From Acidobacteriota bacterium (lineage in GTDB: Bacteria; Acidobacteriota; Terriglobia; Bryobacterales; Bryobacteraceae), in the NCBI GenBank assembly GCA_016185425.1, contig JACPNQ010000015.1, positions 1 through 64,000 of the forward strand: DNA of 64,000 nucleotides. Reading direction: 5' to 3'. A program made the position numbers and the translations under genes. Under the pieces are notes generated by a model. The model did no database searches. It worked only from the letters and a program-made list of their open reading frames with translations, and had not been told where the DNA came from. Shown here one piece after another: positions 26,590 to 36,700 of the stretch; the stretch's first letter is position 1, and each line of letters begins with the position of its first letter.

Positions 26590-29500
26590 ATGAAACGCAC
26601 AGTCCGGGTCGCGCGGACGGCCCACGACCTCGATCACGTCAACCGCCTTCGCTTTCCCGCGTTCCACGTGCTCGATCTGCATTTGAAGGCAGGCGCGAAG
26701 ACGAGCAAGAGCTATCTGGCGCCTGAGACGCCGGCGCCGAGCGCGCCCGATAGCGGATCGGACGGTTTTCATTTCGTCCCGGAGAAAGAGACGATCGAAA
26801 TCCACTACGAGATCGACGATAAGTTCGGGATCGCCGATGGCGGCAAGATTGAGTTCTTCACACGGTTTGACGATACACCGCTGTGGACGCTGGACCTGAC
26901 CGTGTTGGGCGCGGACTGGGTTTCGCATGGGAAGCATATCGTCAAGTGGGACGGCCGAACGGTAAAGCCGACGACCGCGCAAACCGGTACGTCGACCGGC
27001 GCCGGGATGACTCACGACCTGACGGCGCTTACCGTGGACACGACACAGCACGCCGATTTTCCGGATGGGTACGTGACAATCCAGCACGGACCCTACAAGG
27101 TGAAGCTGACTGTGACGACGACGGCGGAGCCGGAACTGGCGACGCGCGTGCCGTACGCGTGGACGCATTTCCATATATTGATCAAGAGCATCGAACTGGC
27201 GCTAGGGGAAAAGGAACTGGTACCGGCGGCGACTGTGGACGACGATCAACACAAGCGCGACGAGGCGGTGCGGAAGCAGATTGAGACCGATGGCGGGCTT
27301 CCGGCGGACACGGCAACCGATCCGCGGAAGGTCATTCTAATCAGCAATGTGTTTAAGACAGCCGCGACCCAGATGGACGACGACACAGGCTTTACCGAAT
27401 ACAAGGCGATGTGGGGCAAGGGCCCGAGCATCCCGGTTGTCGCGAAGATCCGGCTGGCGGCATCGGATGACAGCGAGGTGAAGCTGGACGAATCCGACAA
27501 GGGGGCGGTGGCGCTGGGGAAGGCGAAGTTTCTGTGGGATTGGGAAGATCCGGACGAGGCGAACACACAGACGAGCTTTCCGAAGAACTTCATCGACGCG
27601 GCGATCGATTACGACAAAGCGACGACGGGGCCGAAGGGCGACAACTGCCACGTCGACCGGGGCGGTAAGCGCGGTCCCAGCGCCGATCCGGTATTTCCGG
27701 TGCAAGCGGGGTATGCGGCGAACGCGACGCTGACGAACGGGAAGTTCCCTTTCAAGGTGGAAGCCGCGGCAACGCGGAAATGGGCGTCATTGAGCGAAGG
27801 ATGGACGAGCGGGAAACTGAAGGGCTGCACGGGGGCCGTGTTTCAGCCGAGCCGGATGGCTGGCGATAACTATGTGATTCAGGTGTATCTTGCCTACGAT
27901 AAGCCGGCGAAGGATAAGTTAACGCTCGATGCGGATACGCAGCCGCTGGTTGCGCCGGATGCTATCAAGAAAAAGACCGGCACATTTCAAGTGTGGCGGG
28001 AAGTGCATATTGCGCGCTACATCAGAAAGAAAACGTCGATCAGCGATTTTTCCACGCAGTTCGGAGCGGCGAAGACGGACTATATGAACGCTTATTTGAA
28101 CTTGAAGGATATTACGACCGCCGACGACAAGTACTTAATCGCGGCGCACAAGAATCCGGTCACAGCGACTACGGCGATCGACTATAACCAGGTTTGCAAG
28201 GACGCCATGACGGGTACGGGGTCGTGGATATTCACGAATCATATTGTCGTGGACCCGGACGCGGATCACACCACGACTGAGGCGGCGTTTTTGCTGCGGC
28301 TGTACGAAAAGATGGTGAAGCGGGCGCACTTCGCATTGAACTCCGCGGCGGCTGGCTACGGGATCGGCGCGATCAGCAGGGCGGGCAATGTGGTGACTGT
28401 TCAAATCGGCAGCGGCCACGGTTACGAAGTAGACGACTGGGTGATGACTACCGGCGTGACGGACGGTTCTTACGATGCGCGGTCTAAAGTGACTGGAGTG
28501 ACGGCGGACTCCATTACGTTCGCCAATACGGGAACCGACGGCTCTTCGACCGGAGGCGACGTCTACTATGCGCACGCCGATCGGGATTTTCGGGAACTTG
28601 CGGCGGCGGCGAGTTGCACGGAAAAAGACCTGGCGTGGGAGGTGGGAACAACGACTTTACCGGCACCATCGACACCAGCGTTCACCATTGACGCTAAGCC
28701 ACCGGTATTCCGCATTGGAGGAGAGATCACATTCACGACGACCACCGGGCACGGGCTGTCGACCGGGAAGAGCATTACCATCAGCGGCGTGGGCGATTCG
28801 AGTTTTGACGGTACCTTTACCGTAAAGGACGTGAAGTCGGCAACGGTGATCACCGTTGCCAAGGCGGGAGCGACGGCGCAATCGGGCGGCGGCGAACTGA
28901 AGTACCAAGAAAACGTTACCGCGACCATCACCAAAGTGAAGCGTGCCATGGTGGATGTGGCGACATTCACAACATCGGCGGCGCATGGCCTGGCGGTGAG
29001 CGACCAGATCACGATATCCGGCGTTGTGCAGCCGGGGTTCAACGGAAGCTATGCAGTGAAGGCGAAGACGACGACAACGTTCGATGTGGATTGCACAGGC
29101 GCCGTCCTTGCGGAAGCAGCGGCGACCGGAACGATTGTCAAGGAAATCAAGCGGACCATCGCGCCAGCGAAGGAGGCCGGGGCTTCAAAGATTTCGAACA
29201 CAACGAAATTCTGGACAACCGCCGACCATGGATTTGCGGCGGACAATATGGTCGTCGTAACCGGGGTGGGCGAGAGCTCGATGGATGGAACTTACAAAGT
29301 CCTGACGACGCCAACAACGAAGAGCTTCACGGTGAACATGGGCGGGGTGGAGCGGATCTCCGGGGGAGGGACCGTACAAAAGTCCGATGACGAACGCATG
29401 GCAAGGTTTGGGCGTACGCAGACCTGGCTGAAGGACTGGAAACTGCACACGCTGGTGCAATATTCGAAGAACATGAATTTCCAGATGCCCGGAACCGACC

Positions 29501-29958
29501 TTGTCAGCCGGTTAAGCCTGATGGCGGGAGGCAAGACAGCCGCGTCGAAAGACGGGGTCGTCATCATGCACTTCGAGAATGTCCATTCGATTGTGGACGA
29601 GGTGAACGGCGCTTCCCCGGCACCGGCGGATATCGGGGATATGATTTACCTGCTTGGGGAGGCGATTGATGTGTCGGACGCGACACGAAACCGGTGCGCA
29701 TTCGTTTTCTATCGAAGCGATGTGCAGACGTTTGTCCATGAAGTGGGCCATCACTTGTTCCTGCCGCACGCGAAGTATCCGACGACGGGGAATACACCGG
29801 GAGGATTCCAGGTGGACCGGCATGACGATGACGACGACAAGTGCACGATGTCCTATAACCATCCGACGCGGAGCTTTTGCGGGTTATGCCAACTGCGGCT
29901 TCGGGGATGGACCGCACTGCAATTGAAGAAAGACGATGCGCTTAACAAGAAGCCATAG
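26590..29958 (+). CDS. Giant metzincin-like metalloprotease with tail-fibre-like repeats
   Basis: 1122 residues. The C terminus holds a zinc site H-E-V-G-H-H-L-F-L-P-H at residues 1050-1060, giving three His ligands with metzincin spacing, and a Met-turn CTMSY at residues 1085-1089. The Gly common at the eighth position is Phe here. Residues ~600-930 contain four degenerate repeats with the pattern H-G-x-x-x-x-D/K-x-I-x-I-x-G-V, then F-D/N-G-x-Y/F-x-V. These look like beta units of phage tail proteins (E1_FCCH-like). The first 600 residues have no family I recognise. The N terminus lacks a Sec or Tat signal, so export, if any, would use another route. The next gene overlaps its end by 23 bases. 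Confidence 0.75.
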   Translation: MKRTVRVARTAHDLDHVNRLRFPAFHVLDLHLKAGAKTSKSYLAPETPAPSAPDSGSDGFHFVPEKETIEIHYEIDDKFGIADGGKIEFFTRFDDTPLWTLDLTVLGADWVSHGKHIVKWDGRTVKPTTAQTGTSTGAGMTHDLTALTVDTTQHADFPDGYVTIQHGPYKVKLTVTTTAEPELATRVPYAWTHFHILIKSIELALGEKELVPAATVDDDQHKRDEAVRKQIETDGGLPADTATDPRKVILISNVFKTAATQMDDDTGFTEYKAMWGKGPSIPVVAKIRLAASDDSEVKLDESDKGAVALGKAKFLWDWEDPDEANTQTSFPKNFIDAAIDYDKATTGPKGDNCHVDRGGKRGPSADPVFPVQAGYAANATLTNGKFPFKVEAAATRKWASLSEGWTSGKLKGCTGAVFQPSRMAGDNYVIQVYLAYDKPAKDKLTLDADTQPLVAPDAIKKKTGTFQVWREVHIARYIRKKTSISDFSTQFGAAKTDYMNAYLNLKDITTADDKYLIAAHKNPVTATTAIDYNQVCKDAMTGTGSWIFTNHIVVDPDADHTTTEAAFLLRLYEKMVKRAHFALNSAAAGYGIGAISRAGNVVTVQIGSGHGYEVDDWVMTTGVTDGSYDARSKVTGVTADSITFANTGTDGSSTGGDVYYAHADRDFRELAAAASCTEKDLAWEVGTTTLPAPSTPAFTIDAKPPVFRIGGEITFTTTTGHGLSTGKSITISGVGDSSFDGTFTVKDVKSATVITVAKAGATAQSGGGELKYQENVTATITKVKRAMVDVATFTTSAAHGLAVSDQITISGVVQPGFNGSYAVKAKTTTTFDVDCTGAVLAEAAATGTIVKEIKRTIAPAKEAGASKISNTTKFWTTADHGFAADNMVVVTGVGESSMDGTYKVLTTPTTKSFTVNMGGVERISGGGTVQKSDDERMARFGRTQTWLKDWKLHTLVQYSKNMNFQMPGTDLVSRLSLMAGGKTAASKDGVVIMHFENVHSIVDEVNGASPAPADIGDMIYLLGEAIDVSDATRNRCAFVFYRSDVQTFVHEVGHHLFLPHAKYPTTGNTPGGFQVDRHDDDDDKCTMSYNHPTRSFCGLCQLRLRGWTALQLKKDDALNKKP
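28384..29378 (+). repeat. Four tandem tail-fibre-like repeat units in the metzincin gene
   Basis: Units near 28384-28570, 28684-28905, 28909-29140 and 29141-29378. Shared features are SGHGYEVDDW, TGHGLSTGKS, AAHGLAVSDQ or ADHGFAADNM, then a G-V step, then a D/N-G-x-Y/F-x-V turn and a Thr/Val-rich strand. Identity is low, so they are old domain copies rather than recent DNA repeats. Confidence 0.6.
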
Positions 29959-31456
29959 CCGCGCGGCGGTATTTTTCGCGCTGTTGTGCACGGCGTGCGA
30001 TTTGGCACGCGGGTTTCCGCAAGGAGCTGGGAAGAAAATGATTCAGTACGAACTCAAAGCCCGCAAGGCCCGGTTCGCTCCGGATGAGCCGGTACAATTG
30101 GAACTGCGCATTGCAAACAACGGCTCCGCGGCAGCAGACCTACCTAATCCGGCGGGACGGGGAGCGGACCCCGTCTATTTGATTACGCCGGATGGCGCGC
30201 AAAAGCCGGAGCGAATCGCGGCGCGCGACCTGAACGGCGTTTCGAAATTCATAGCGGCGCCCGCGGAGCGGATTCACATTGGAGCGGGCGGCGAGTGGAC
30301 GGGATCCGTCCGGATTCCGGCGTCGAGAGTACATTCGCCGGGCGTATACCGGGTCGCATCGCAGTTCCAAGGAGGAGCCGCCGTGATCGAAAGCAATGTC
30401 ATCGAGATCGCGGTGGACCGGTTCCAGCCATCGCTTGCGGCGGCGGGCTATGGGATTGAGACATCGCGGGCCGGCAATGGACAGCTTTTGTTTTTGCAGG
30501 GCGGCACCGCAGTTTACAAGACACGATACGTGGAAACGCGTCCTTCGATCGCCGAGACCCGCGTGGAACCGCCGTCCTTGCTTGAGATACTTCCGGCGGA
30601 GGCCTCCGACATCGGACTTCCGCATCGCAACGGGCCTTTTTATGACGAGATGGCGCAATGGGTGATGTGGCGGCAGAAGCACGAGGTACATTTGCTCTCG
30701 TCGGCGGGGGAACGGCGGGCGACGACGGTTAAGGCAAATGTGACGCGCCTGGCTCAGCCACCGCTAAAGACGAGCGGCGGCGGGATTCACGTTCTGGCGC
30801 TGGCGAATAACCCGGCGGAAGTGACCCTTCTGCTGTTCCCGCCTGGAAAGGGCGCGGCCGGTGAGATGGCCTGGACGCTGCCACTCGATGCACGGGCAGA
30901 CGGGATCGGCGCGACGTTGGGACCGGCCGCAAACAATGTGGAGGGGCACGTGGCGGCGGTGGCGTCGACGAAAGAAGGCGCTCTGGTGCAGCATGTGCGG
31001 TACAAGGACTTTCGAATTCCGGATGCGTTCAACAGCGTGTTGCTCCCAGGCTATCGGCCCGTGGAGGGCGCGGCACTTGGGATGCACGGGAACGGGGACG
31101 GTTCGGGGCGTGTGGGACTGTTCGTGATGTCCGATGCGGGTTTGGCGTTTGCGGAGCTGTTGTTTCCGGTGGGATCGAGCGGGAGAGTGTTATCGATCAC
31201 GCTGTTGGGGAAACTGGAGCGAGCGCCGACCGGTAGCGCGGTACATTACTTTACGCCGGCAGGGGCCGCGGAGCCCAGGATGGCAGCGGTTGTGGCGACC
31301 CCGGACAAGGGGCTCCTGCGCCTGTTTGCAGGAGCGCTGCGTCCGGTCTCCGTGCAGGGGCAAGCGACCAATCCGATTCTGCTTGTGCCAGGGAAGGATG
31401 TGACGTTTATCGTTTACTTGCGGGCGAACGGTATGCCGTACTTAGAGCCGCTGTAG
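29936..31456 (+). CDS. Exported protein of unknown function in the cluster
   Basis: 506 residues from ATG 29936, overlapping the protease gene by 23 bases. The N terminus has basic residues, a hydrophobic run and ALLCTAC, a signal peptide that could be a lipoprotein signal, though Cys at -3 is unusual. An Ig-like region follows (VQLELRIANNGSAAADLP). From about residue 170 there are repeated beta strands such as HVLALANNPAEVTLLLFPPG, which could form a propeller. No catalytic motif is visible. Position between the protease and the Clp ATPase suggests an envelope component of the same system. Confidence 0.65.
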   Translation: MRLTRSHSRAAVFFALLCTACDLARGFPQGAGKKMIQYELKARKARFAPDEPVQLELRIANNGSAAADLPNPAGRGADPVYLITPDGAQKPERIAARDLNGVSKFIAAPAERIHIGAGGEWTGSVRIPASRVHSPGVYRVASQFQGGAAVIESNVIEIAVDRFQPSLAAAGYGIETSRAGNGQLLFLQGGTAVYKTRYVETRPSIAETRVEPPSLLEILPAEASDIGLPHRNGPFYDEMAQWVMWRQKHEVHLLSSAGERRATTVKANVTRLAQPPLKTSGGGIHVLALANNPAEVTLLLFPPGKGAAGEMAWTLPLDARADGIGATLGPAANNVEGHVAAVASTKEGALVQHVRYKDFRIPDAFNSVLLPGYRPVEGAALGMHGNGDGSGRVGLFVMSDAGLAFAELLFPVGSSGRVLSITLLGKLERAPTGSAVHYFTPAGAAEPRMAAVVATPDKGLLRLFAGALRPVSVQGQATNPILLVPGKDVTFIVYLRANGMPYLEPL

Positions 31457-33717
31457 TGAAAGCGATGGGAGAGAGATCGCCTGGAATCGAGTTAGCGTGG
31501 CGCGTCGCGGCTATTGAGGCGGCACAGAGTTGCTATTCCCAAATCGAACCTGCGCATTTTCTGATCGGAATCTGCTCGATTGACAAGTGCCTGACCCAGA
31601 CGGCGATGGAGCGGCTGCGGCTTTCCGCAAAGGATGCCGAAACGGCGAAGGCGGAATCCGAAGCCGCGTGCGCACTGATAACAAGCGCGGGAGGCGAGGT
31701 CACCGAGTTGCGGCGAAAGCTGCGGAAGCAGTTGGGTAATGGAGGGCGGCCGCCGGAAGATGGAAAAAAGATCGGGCGTTCGGCAGCCAGCCACGCCGCG
31801 TTTGAACGAGTGGCGGCATGGACGCCAGATCCTACGCTGACGCACTTGCTTATGGCGCTGGCGGAGGAAGACGCTCTTGCCGGCGTGCTCAAGGAATTCG
31901 GCGTGGACGCCGCAGTGATTCGGAAGGGCTCTGTTGCGGCGGCGCCTTTGCTGGCCAAGTATGGCCGCGATCTGACGGAGTTGGCGCGCGACGGGAAGTT
32001 GCATCCTTGCATCGGACGAAGGGATGAGTTGCTGCAGATGGTGCGGTCACTGAGCCGCGCGACGAAGAATAATCCGCTGCTCATCGGCGAGGCGGGAGTG
32101 GGGAAGACGGCGATCGTTGAGGGACTGGCGTGGCGGATCGCACAGGGGAAGTCGCTGCCGGGGAAGCGGATTGTTCAGTTGCAGATTGCAGAGCTCGTTA
32201 GCGGAACGAAGTATCGCGGGGAGTTTGAAGAACGGCTGATGGGCATTCTGCGGGAGGCGGCGCAGGACGCGGGACTGATCGTGTTTATCGATGAGATCCA
32301 TGGCGTGGTGGGCGCGGGCGATAGTTCCGGAAACATGGACGCGGCCAACATCATGAAACCGGCGCTGGCGCGCGGAGAATTGCGCTGCATCGGCGCCACG
32401 ACGATTGCCGAGTACAGAAAGTACATCGAGAAAGACCCGGCGCTGGAGCGGCGGTTCCAGGTTGTGAGTGTGGACGAGCCATCCATGGAAGAGGCCGTGG
32501 CGATTCTGGAGGCTGGATACCTGGAGCGCTTTCAGAAGCGGCACGGCGTGCCAATTGAAGCCGCGGCGGCGAAGGCAGCCGTGGCGCTGTCGGCGCGGTA
32601 TCTGCCGGACAGGAGGCTTCCGGACAAGGCGATCGATTTGTTGGATGAGACATGCGCGATGGTGGCGGTGCCGGTGCTGAGCGCAATGCCGGGAGAGAAG
32701 CCGGACACCGTTAGCGGCGTGGTAACGGCGGAGTCCGTGGCGGAAGTGCTCTCCAGGTGGACGGGCATTCCGGTGGGACGGATGGGCGAGGGCGATCGGG
32801 AGCGATTGCAGCACATGGCCGAGGAGTTGCAGGAACGGGTGATTGGGCAGGATCATGCGTGCGAACAGGTATCGCGCGTGGTGCAGAGGGCACGGGCCGG
32901 GTTGAAAGCGGCGACGCGGCCGATTGGTGTCCTGCTGTTCACAGGCCCGACTGGTGCCGGCAAAACCGAATTGGCGAAAGCGACGGCGGCGTTCCTGTTC
33001 GACAGCGAGCGGGCGATGTTGCGAATCGACATGAGCGAGTTCATGGAAAAGCACAGTGTGTCGCGGCTGATCGGAGCGCCGCCGGGGTACATCGGGCACG
33101 ATGAAGAGGGACAATTGACGGGCGCGCTCCGGAGGACGCCCTACTGCGTTGTACTGCTCGATGAAGTGGAGAAAGCGCATCCGGATGTCTTAAACCTGTT
33201 TCTGCAAGTGTTCGACGATGGGCGGCTGACGGACAGCAAAGGGCGCACGGTGGACGCGACGAATGCGTTGTTCATTCTGACGTCGAACGTGGGCGGCGCG
33301 GCGGGAAGGGTTCCGATCGGTTTCCGGCCGGAGGAGATTGCGGCGACGTCGGCGGCAGCACGGGAAGAAGTGGGGAAGGCGTTCCGGCCGGAGTTTGTGA
33401 ACCGGTTGGACGAGGTGGTGGTATTCTCGCCGTTGTCGCCGGAGGACGCGGCGCGGATTGTGCGGTTGATGCTGCGCGGGTTGGAGAAGTCACTGCAGGC
33501 GCAGGGGATTGGCTTGGAGGCAACCGAGGACGCGGTGGCCTGGTTATGCCGGACGGGATATGACCCGGTGTACGGCGCGCGGGCGTTACGGCGGGCGATC
33601 GCGCAGCACGTGGAAGACCCGGTGGCGGATGCGATTTTGGGTGGGACAATCCGGGCGGGGTGCTCGGCGATCGTGGATTATTCGGACGGCGCATTGCGGA
33701 TTGTCGCCGACAAATAG
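31456..33717 (+). CDS. Clp/Hsp100 AAA+ ATPase, ClpA/ClpC-like
   Basis: 753 residues from GTG 31456, sharing bases with the upstream stop (TAGTG); ATG 31465 is also possible. A Clp-N-type domain (residues ~8-150) is followed by AAA-1 (Walker A GEAGVGKT at 211-218, Walker [11 protein letters not shown]) and AAA-2 (GPTGAGKTE at 497, [20 protein letters not shown]). The long ClpB/ClpV coiled-coil M domain is missing, as in ClpA. An I-G-F tripeptide at residues 621-623 (VPIGFRPEE) sits where ClpA/ClpX/ClpC carry their ClpP-binding loop. It could feed a ClpP-like protease or act like ClpV on a protein assembly. The kinase gene follows after 44 bases. Confidence 0.9.
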   Translation: MKAMGERSPGIELAWRVAAIEAAQSCYSQIEPAHFLIGICSIDKCLTQTAMERLRLSAKDAETAKAESEAACALITSAGGEVTELRRKLRKQLGNGGRPPEDGKKIGRSAASHAAFERVAAWTPDPTLTHLLMALAEEDALAGVLKEFGVDAAVIRKGSVAAAPLLAKYGRDLTELARDGKLHPCIGRRDELLQMVRSLSRATKNNPLLIGEAGVGKTAIVEGLAWRIAQGKSLPGKRIVQLQIAELVSGTKYRGEFEERLMGILREAAQDAGLIVFIDEIHGVVGAGDSSGNMDAANIMKPALARGELRCIGATTIAEYRKYIEKDPALERRFQVVSVDEPSMEEAVAILEAGYLERFQKRHGVPIEAAAAKAAVALSARYLPDRRLPDKAIDLLDETCAMVAVPVLSAMPGEKPDTVSGVVTAESVAEVLSRWTGIPVGRMGEGDRERLQHMAEELQERVIGQDHACEQVSRVVQRARAGLKAATRPIGVLLFTGPTGAGKTELAKATAAFLFDSERAMLRIDMSEFMEKHSVSRLIGAPPGYIGHDEEGQLTGALRRTPYCVVLLDEVEKAHPDVLNLFLQVFDDGRLTDSKGRTVDATNALFILTSNVGGAAGRVPIGFRPEEIAATSAAAREEVGKAFRPEFVNRLDEVVVFSPLSPEDAARIVRLMLRGLEKSLQAQGIGLEATEDAVAWLCRTGYDPVYGARALRRAIAQHVEDPVADAILGGTIRAGCSAIVDYSDGALRIVADK

Positions 33718-33761
33718 CACCGGGCATTGCTTGTGCGCGACAGGAGTAGGATACTTCGGCA

Positions 33762-36700
33762 ATGTCACGCGAATGGAAGATCGGCGACCGGCTGGAGGCG
33801 CGCTGGGAGATCCACAAGATCATGAAAGGCGGGATGGGCGTGGTGTATGTTGTCCACGACCACGACTGGAACGAGGCGCTTGCCGCGAAGACGTTTCAGG
33901 ATGCGGTGTTCGCGCGAAATCCCCGGACGAAGCCGATGTTCACGCGGGAGGCGCTGGCGTGGGTGCAATTAGACATGCATCCAAACATTGCCCAGGCGCT
34001 GTTTGTGCAGGAGATTGAAGGCAAGCCGGTGCTGTTCCTGGAGTATGTCAGCGGCGGCGATTTGAGCGAGTGGATCGGGACGCCGCGTCTACTTGAAGAC
34101 CTCGGGCAGACGCTGCGATTCGCGGTGCAGTTCTGCGACGGGATGATTCATGCGCGAGCGAAGGGCGTGGAAGTGCACCGCGACATTAAGCCGCAGAATT
34201 GTTTGATCGCCGCCGATGGCACGCTGAAGGTGACGGACTTTGGGCTGGCGAAGGTGTTGGACGTAGCGGATGAGCCGGGGGAGGAAGGCGACTTTCAGCC
34301 GGGATCGTTATCGTTGAGCCGGACGGGAAACGCGGCGGGGACGGTGACGCATATGCCGCCAGAACAGTTCACCGATTCCAAGCATGTGGGGGTGACGGCG
34401 GACATCTACTCGTTTGGCGTGATGCTGTTTCAGATGCTGACCGGGAGGCTGCCGTTTTCGGGGCGGAACTGGGATGACTTTGAGCAGAAGCATCGTTATG
34501 AGGCGGCGCCGGTTGCCGAACTGCAACCGCCGGGAATGCGCATGGTGGTGGAGCGGTGCCTGGCAAAAAGGCCGGAAGACCGGTGGCAGGACTTCGGCGA
34601 AGTGCGGGCACCGCTGGCGCACATGTACGAGGTGCTGACGGGGAAGCCGGCGCCGAAGCCCTACGATGGTTTCAATCCGGATGTGCGGGTGTGGCTAAAC
34701 AAGGGCGTTTCTCTAGCAGCGCTGGGCCTGCGGAAGCAGGCGTTGCAGTGCTATGAACAGGCGCTGGCGATTGATCCGAACTATGGGGAGGCGTGGTCCA
34801 ACAAGGGGAACATCCTGCGCGAGGATGGCATGCTGCAAGATGCGCTGGCCTGCTACGACAAGGCGCTAAACGGGAATGATGGGTTGGACCTGGCGTGGTA
34901 CAACAAGGGCGCGACGCTTGAGATGTTGGGAAGGCAGGGGGAGGCTCTCCAGTGTCTGGACCGGGCGCTGGCGATCAATTCGAAGTTGGCGCGGGCGTGG
35001 TCGAGCCGTGGCGTGGCGCTCGAGGCGCTGGGGCAGCGGGCGGAGTCGATGGCGAGCTATATGCGGGCCGTCGCGCTGGACCCGCGGCTGACGGCGGCGT
35101 GGTCGAACCATGGGAACCAACTGCGGAACATGGGCCAGTTGGAAGAGGCGCTGCAATGCCACGAGAAGGCGTTGGGCTTGCAGGAGAATTTGCCGGAGTG
35201 CTGGTACAACAAGGCGAATGTGCTGTCGGATTTGAAGCGGTATCCAGAGGCGCTGGCCTGCTTTGACCGGGCGCTGGCGATTCGGGAAGACTTTGCATTG
35301 GCGTGGGGAGGCAAGGGAAACGTCTTCATGGCGCTGGGGCAGTTAGAGAAAGCGCTCTCCTGCTATGAGCGAGAGGTCGCCGCGGACGGGAGCAACGCGA
35401 CCGGCTGGTATAACAAGGCCGTAGCGCTCCAGAGGCTGGGGCGGCTTCCGGAAGCGCTGGAGGCACTGGACAAAACGCTGGACCTGAACGGGAAGGACAC
35501 TGAGGCATGGATGCGGAAAGCGGCTGTACTGGCGGCGTTGGGCCGGGACGATGAAAGCGATGCCTGTTACGTCGCGGTGATCTCGATCGATCCGAAGAAC
35601 GCTCTGGCATGGCATAACCGCGGGGTGAAGGCGAAGGCGATGGAACGCCTGGAAGAAGCGCTGCACTGCGAAGAGCAGGCGGTGATGCTGGATCCGAAGT
35701 TGGACGAGGCATGGCTTGGAAAAGCGAATTTGCAGGCGGACCTAGGGAAGACAGACGAGGCGCTGGCGACTTACGACCAGTTGCTGCGGTTGCACCCGAA
35801 GTTCGTTTCGGGGTGGTTCAGCAAGGGCGCGACGCTGGGGAATGCGGACCGTTTCGCGGAGGCGCTGGTTTGTTTTGAACGGGCGGGGGAGCTGGGGCAT
35901 CCAAAGGCAGCAGCGGCGGCGGCGCAATGCCGCGCGGCGTTGGAGCCTGAGCCGGAAGAACCAAGTCTAACGGTGGAACAGTGGCACAACACCGGCGTCG
36001 ATATGGCGAACAAGGGGAAACTGGCGGAGGCTCTCATCTGCTTCGACAAAGCGATTGAGAAGAGTCCGAACGCGGCGGAGTCCTGGTATGGGAAAGCAAT
36101 CGTATTAAACAAGCTGGGGCGGCAGGCGGAGTCATTAGCCAGTTACGACAAGACGATCGCGCTTTCCCCCGGGTACGGGCCGGCGTGGCTCAGCAAGGGA
36201 ATCGTACTATCGACGGCGTTCCAGCGGCATCAGGAAGCGCTGGAGTGTTTTGAAAAGGCGCAGCAGTTGAATTATCCGGCGGAAGAGGCGATTCGACTGT
36301 GCAAGGAGGAGTTGGCGAAGGGCGGTTCGTGGCATCAGAGAGGCATCGACCTGGATGCGCAGGGGAAGCCGGCGGAGGCGTTGGAGTGTTTCGAGAAGGC
36401 ACTGCAGGCGGCGCCGCAACAGTCGGTGTCATGGTTCGGCAAGGGAGCGGTGCTGGGGAAGTTGGGGCGGCACGAGGAAGAGATCGCGGCGTATGATGAG
36501 GCGCTGCGAATTGCGCCGGGATTTGCGCCGGCGTGGTACAGCAAGGGCCGTGCGGTGGCCGGATATTTGAAACGGTATCGTGAGGCGCTGGAATGCTTTG
36601 AGAAGGCCAATCAATTGGGGCACGCACACGCGGCGCAGGGGATTGCGATTTGTCAGCGCGCGTTGGCGGAGGAGGAGGCGAAAGCGGCGCCACCACCACC

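Noticed and set aside
32047..33180. 377-codon minus-strand open frame opposite the Clp ATPase
   Set aside because: Antisense to conserved Walker and Clp motifs; Arg/His-rich composition typical of a shadow frame.
31456..33717. Calling the Clp ATPase a definite ClpV of a T6SS
   Set aside because: The M domain is missing, an IGF loop is present, and no T6SS structural gene is in the window.
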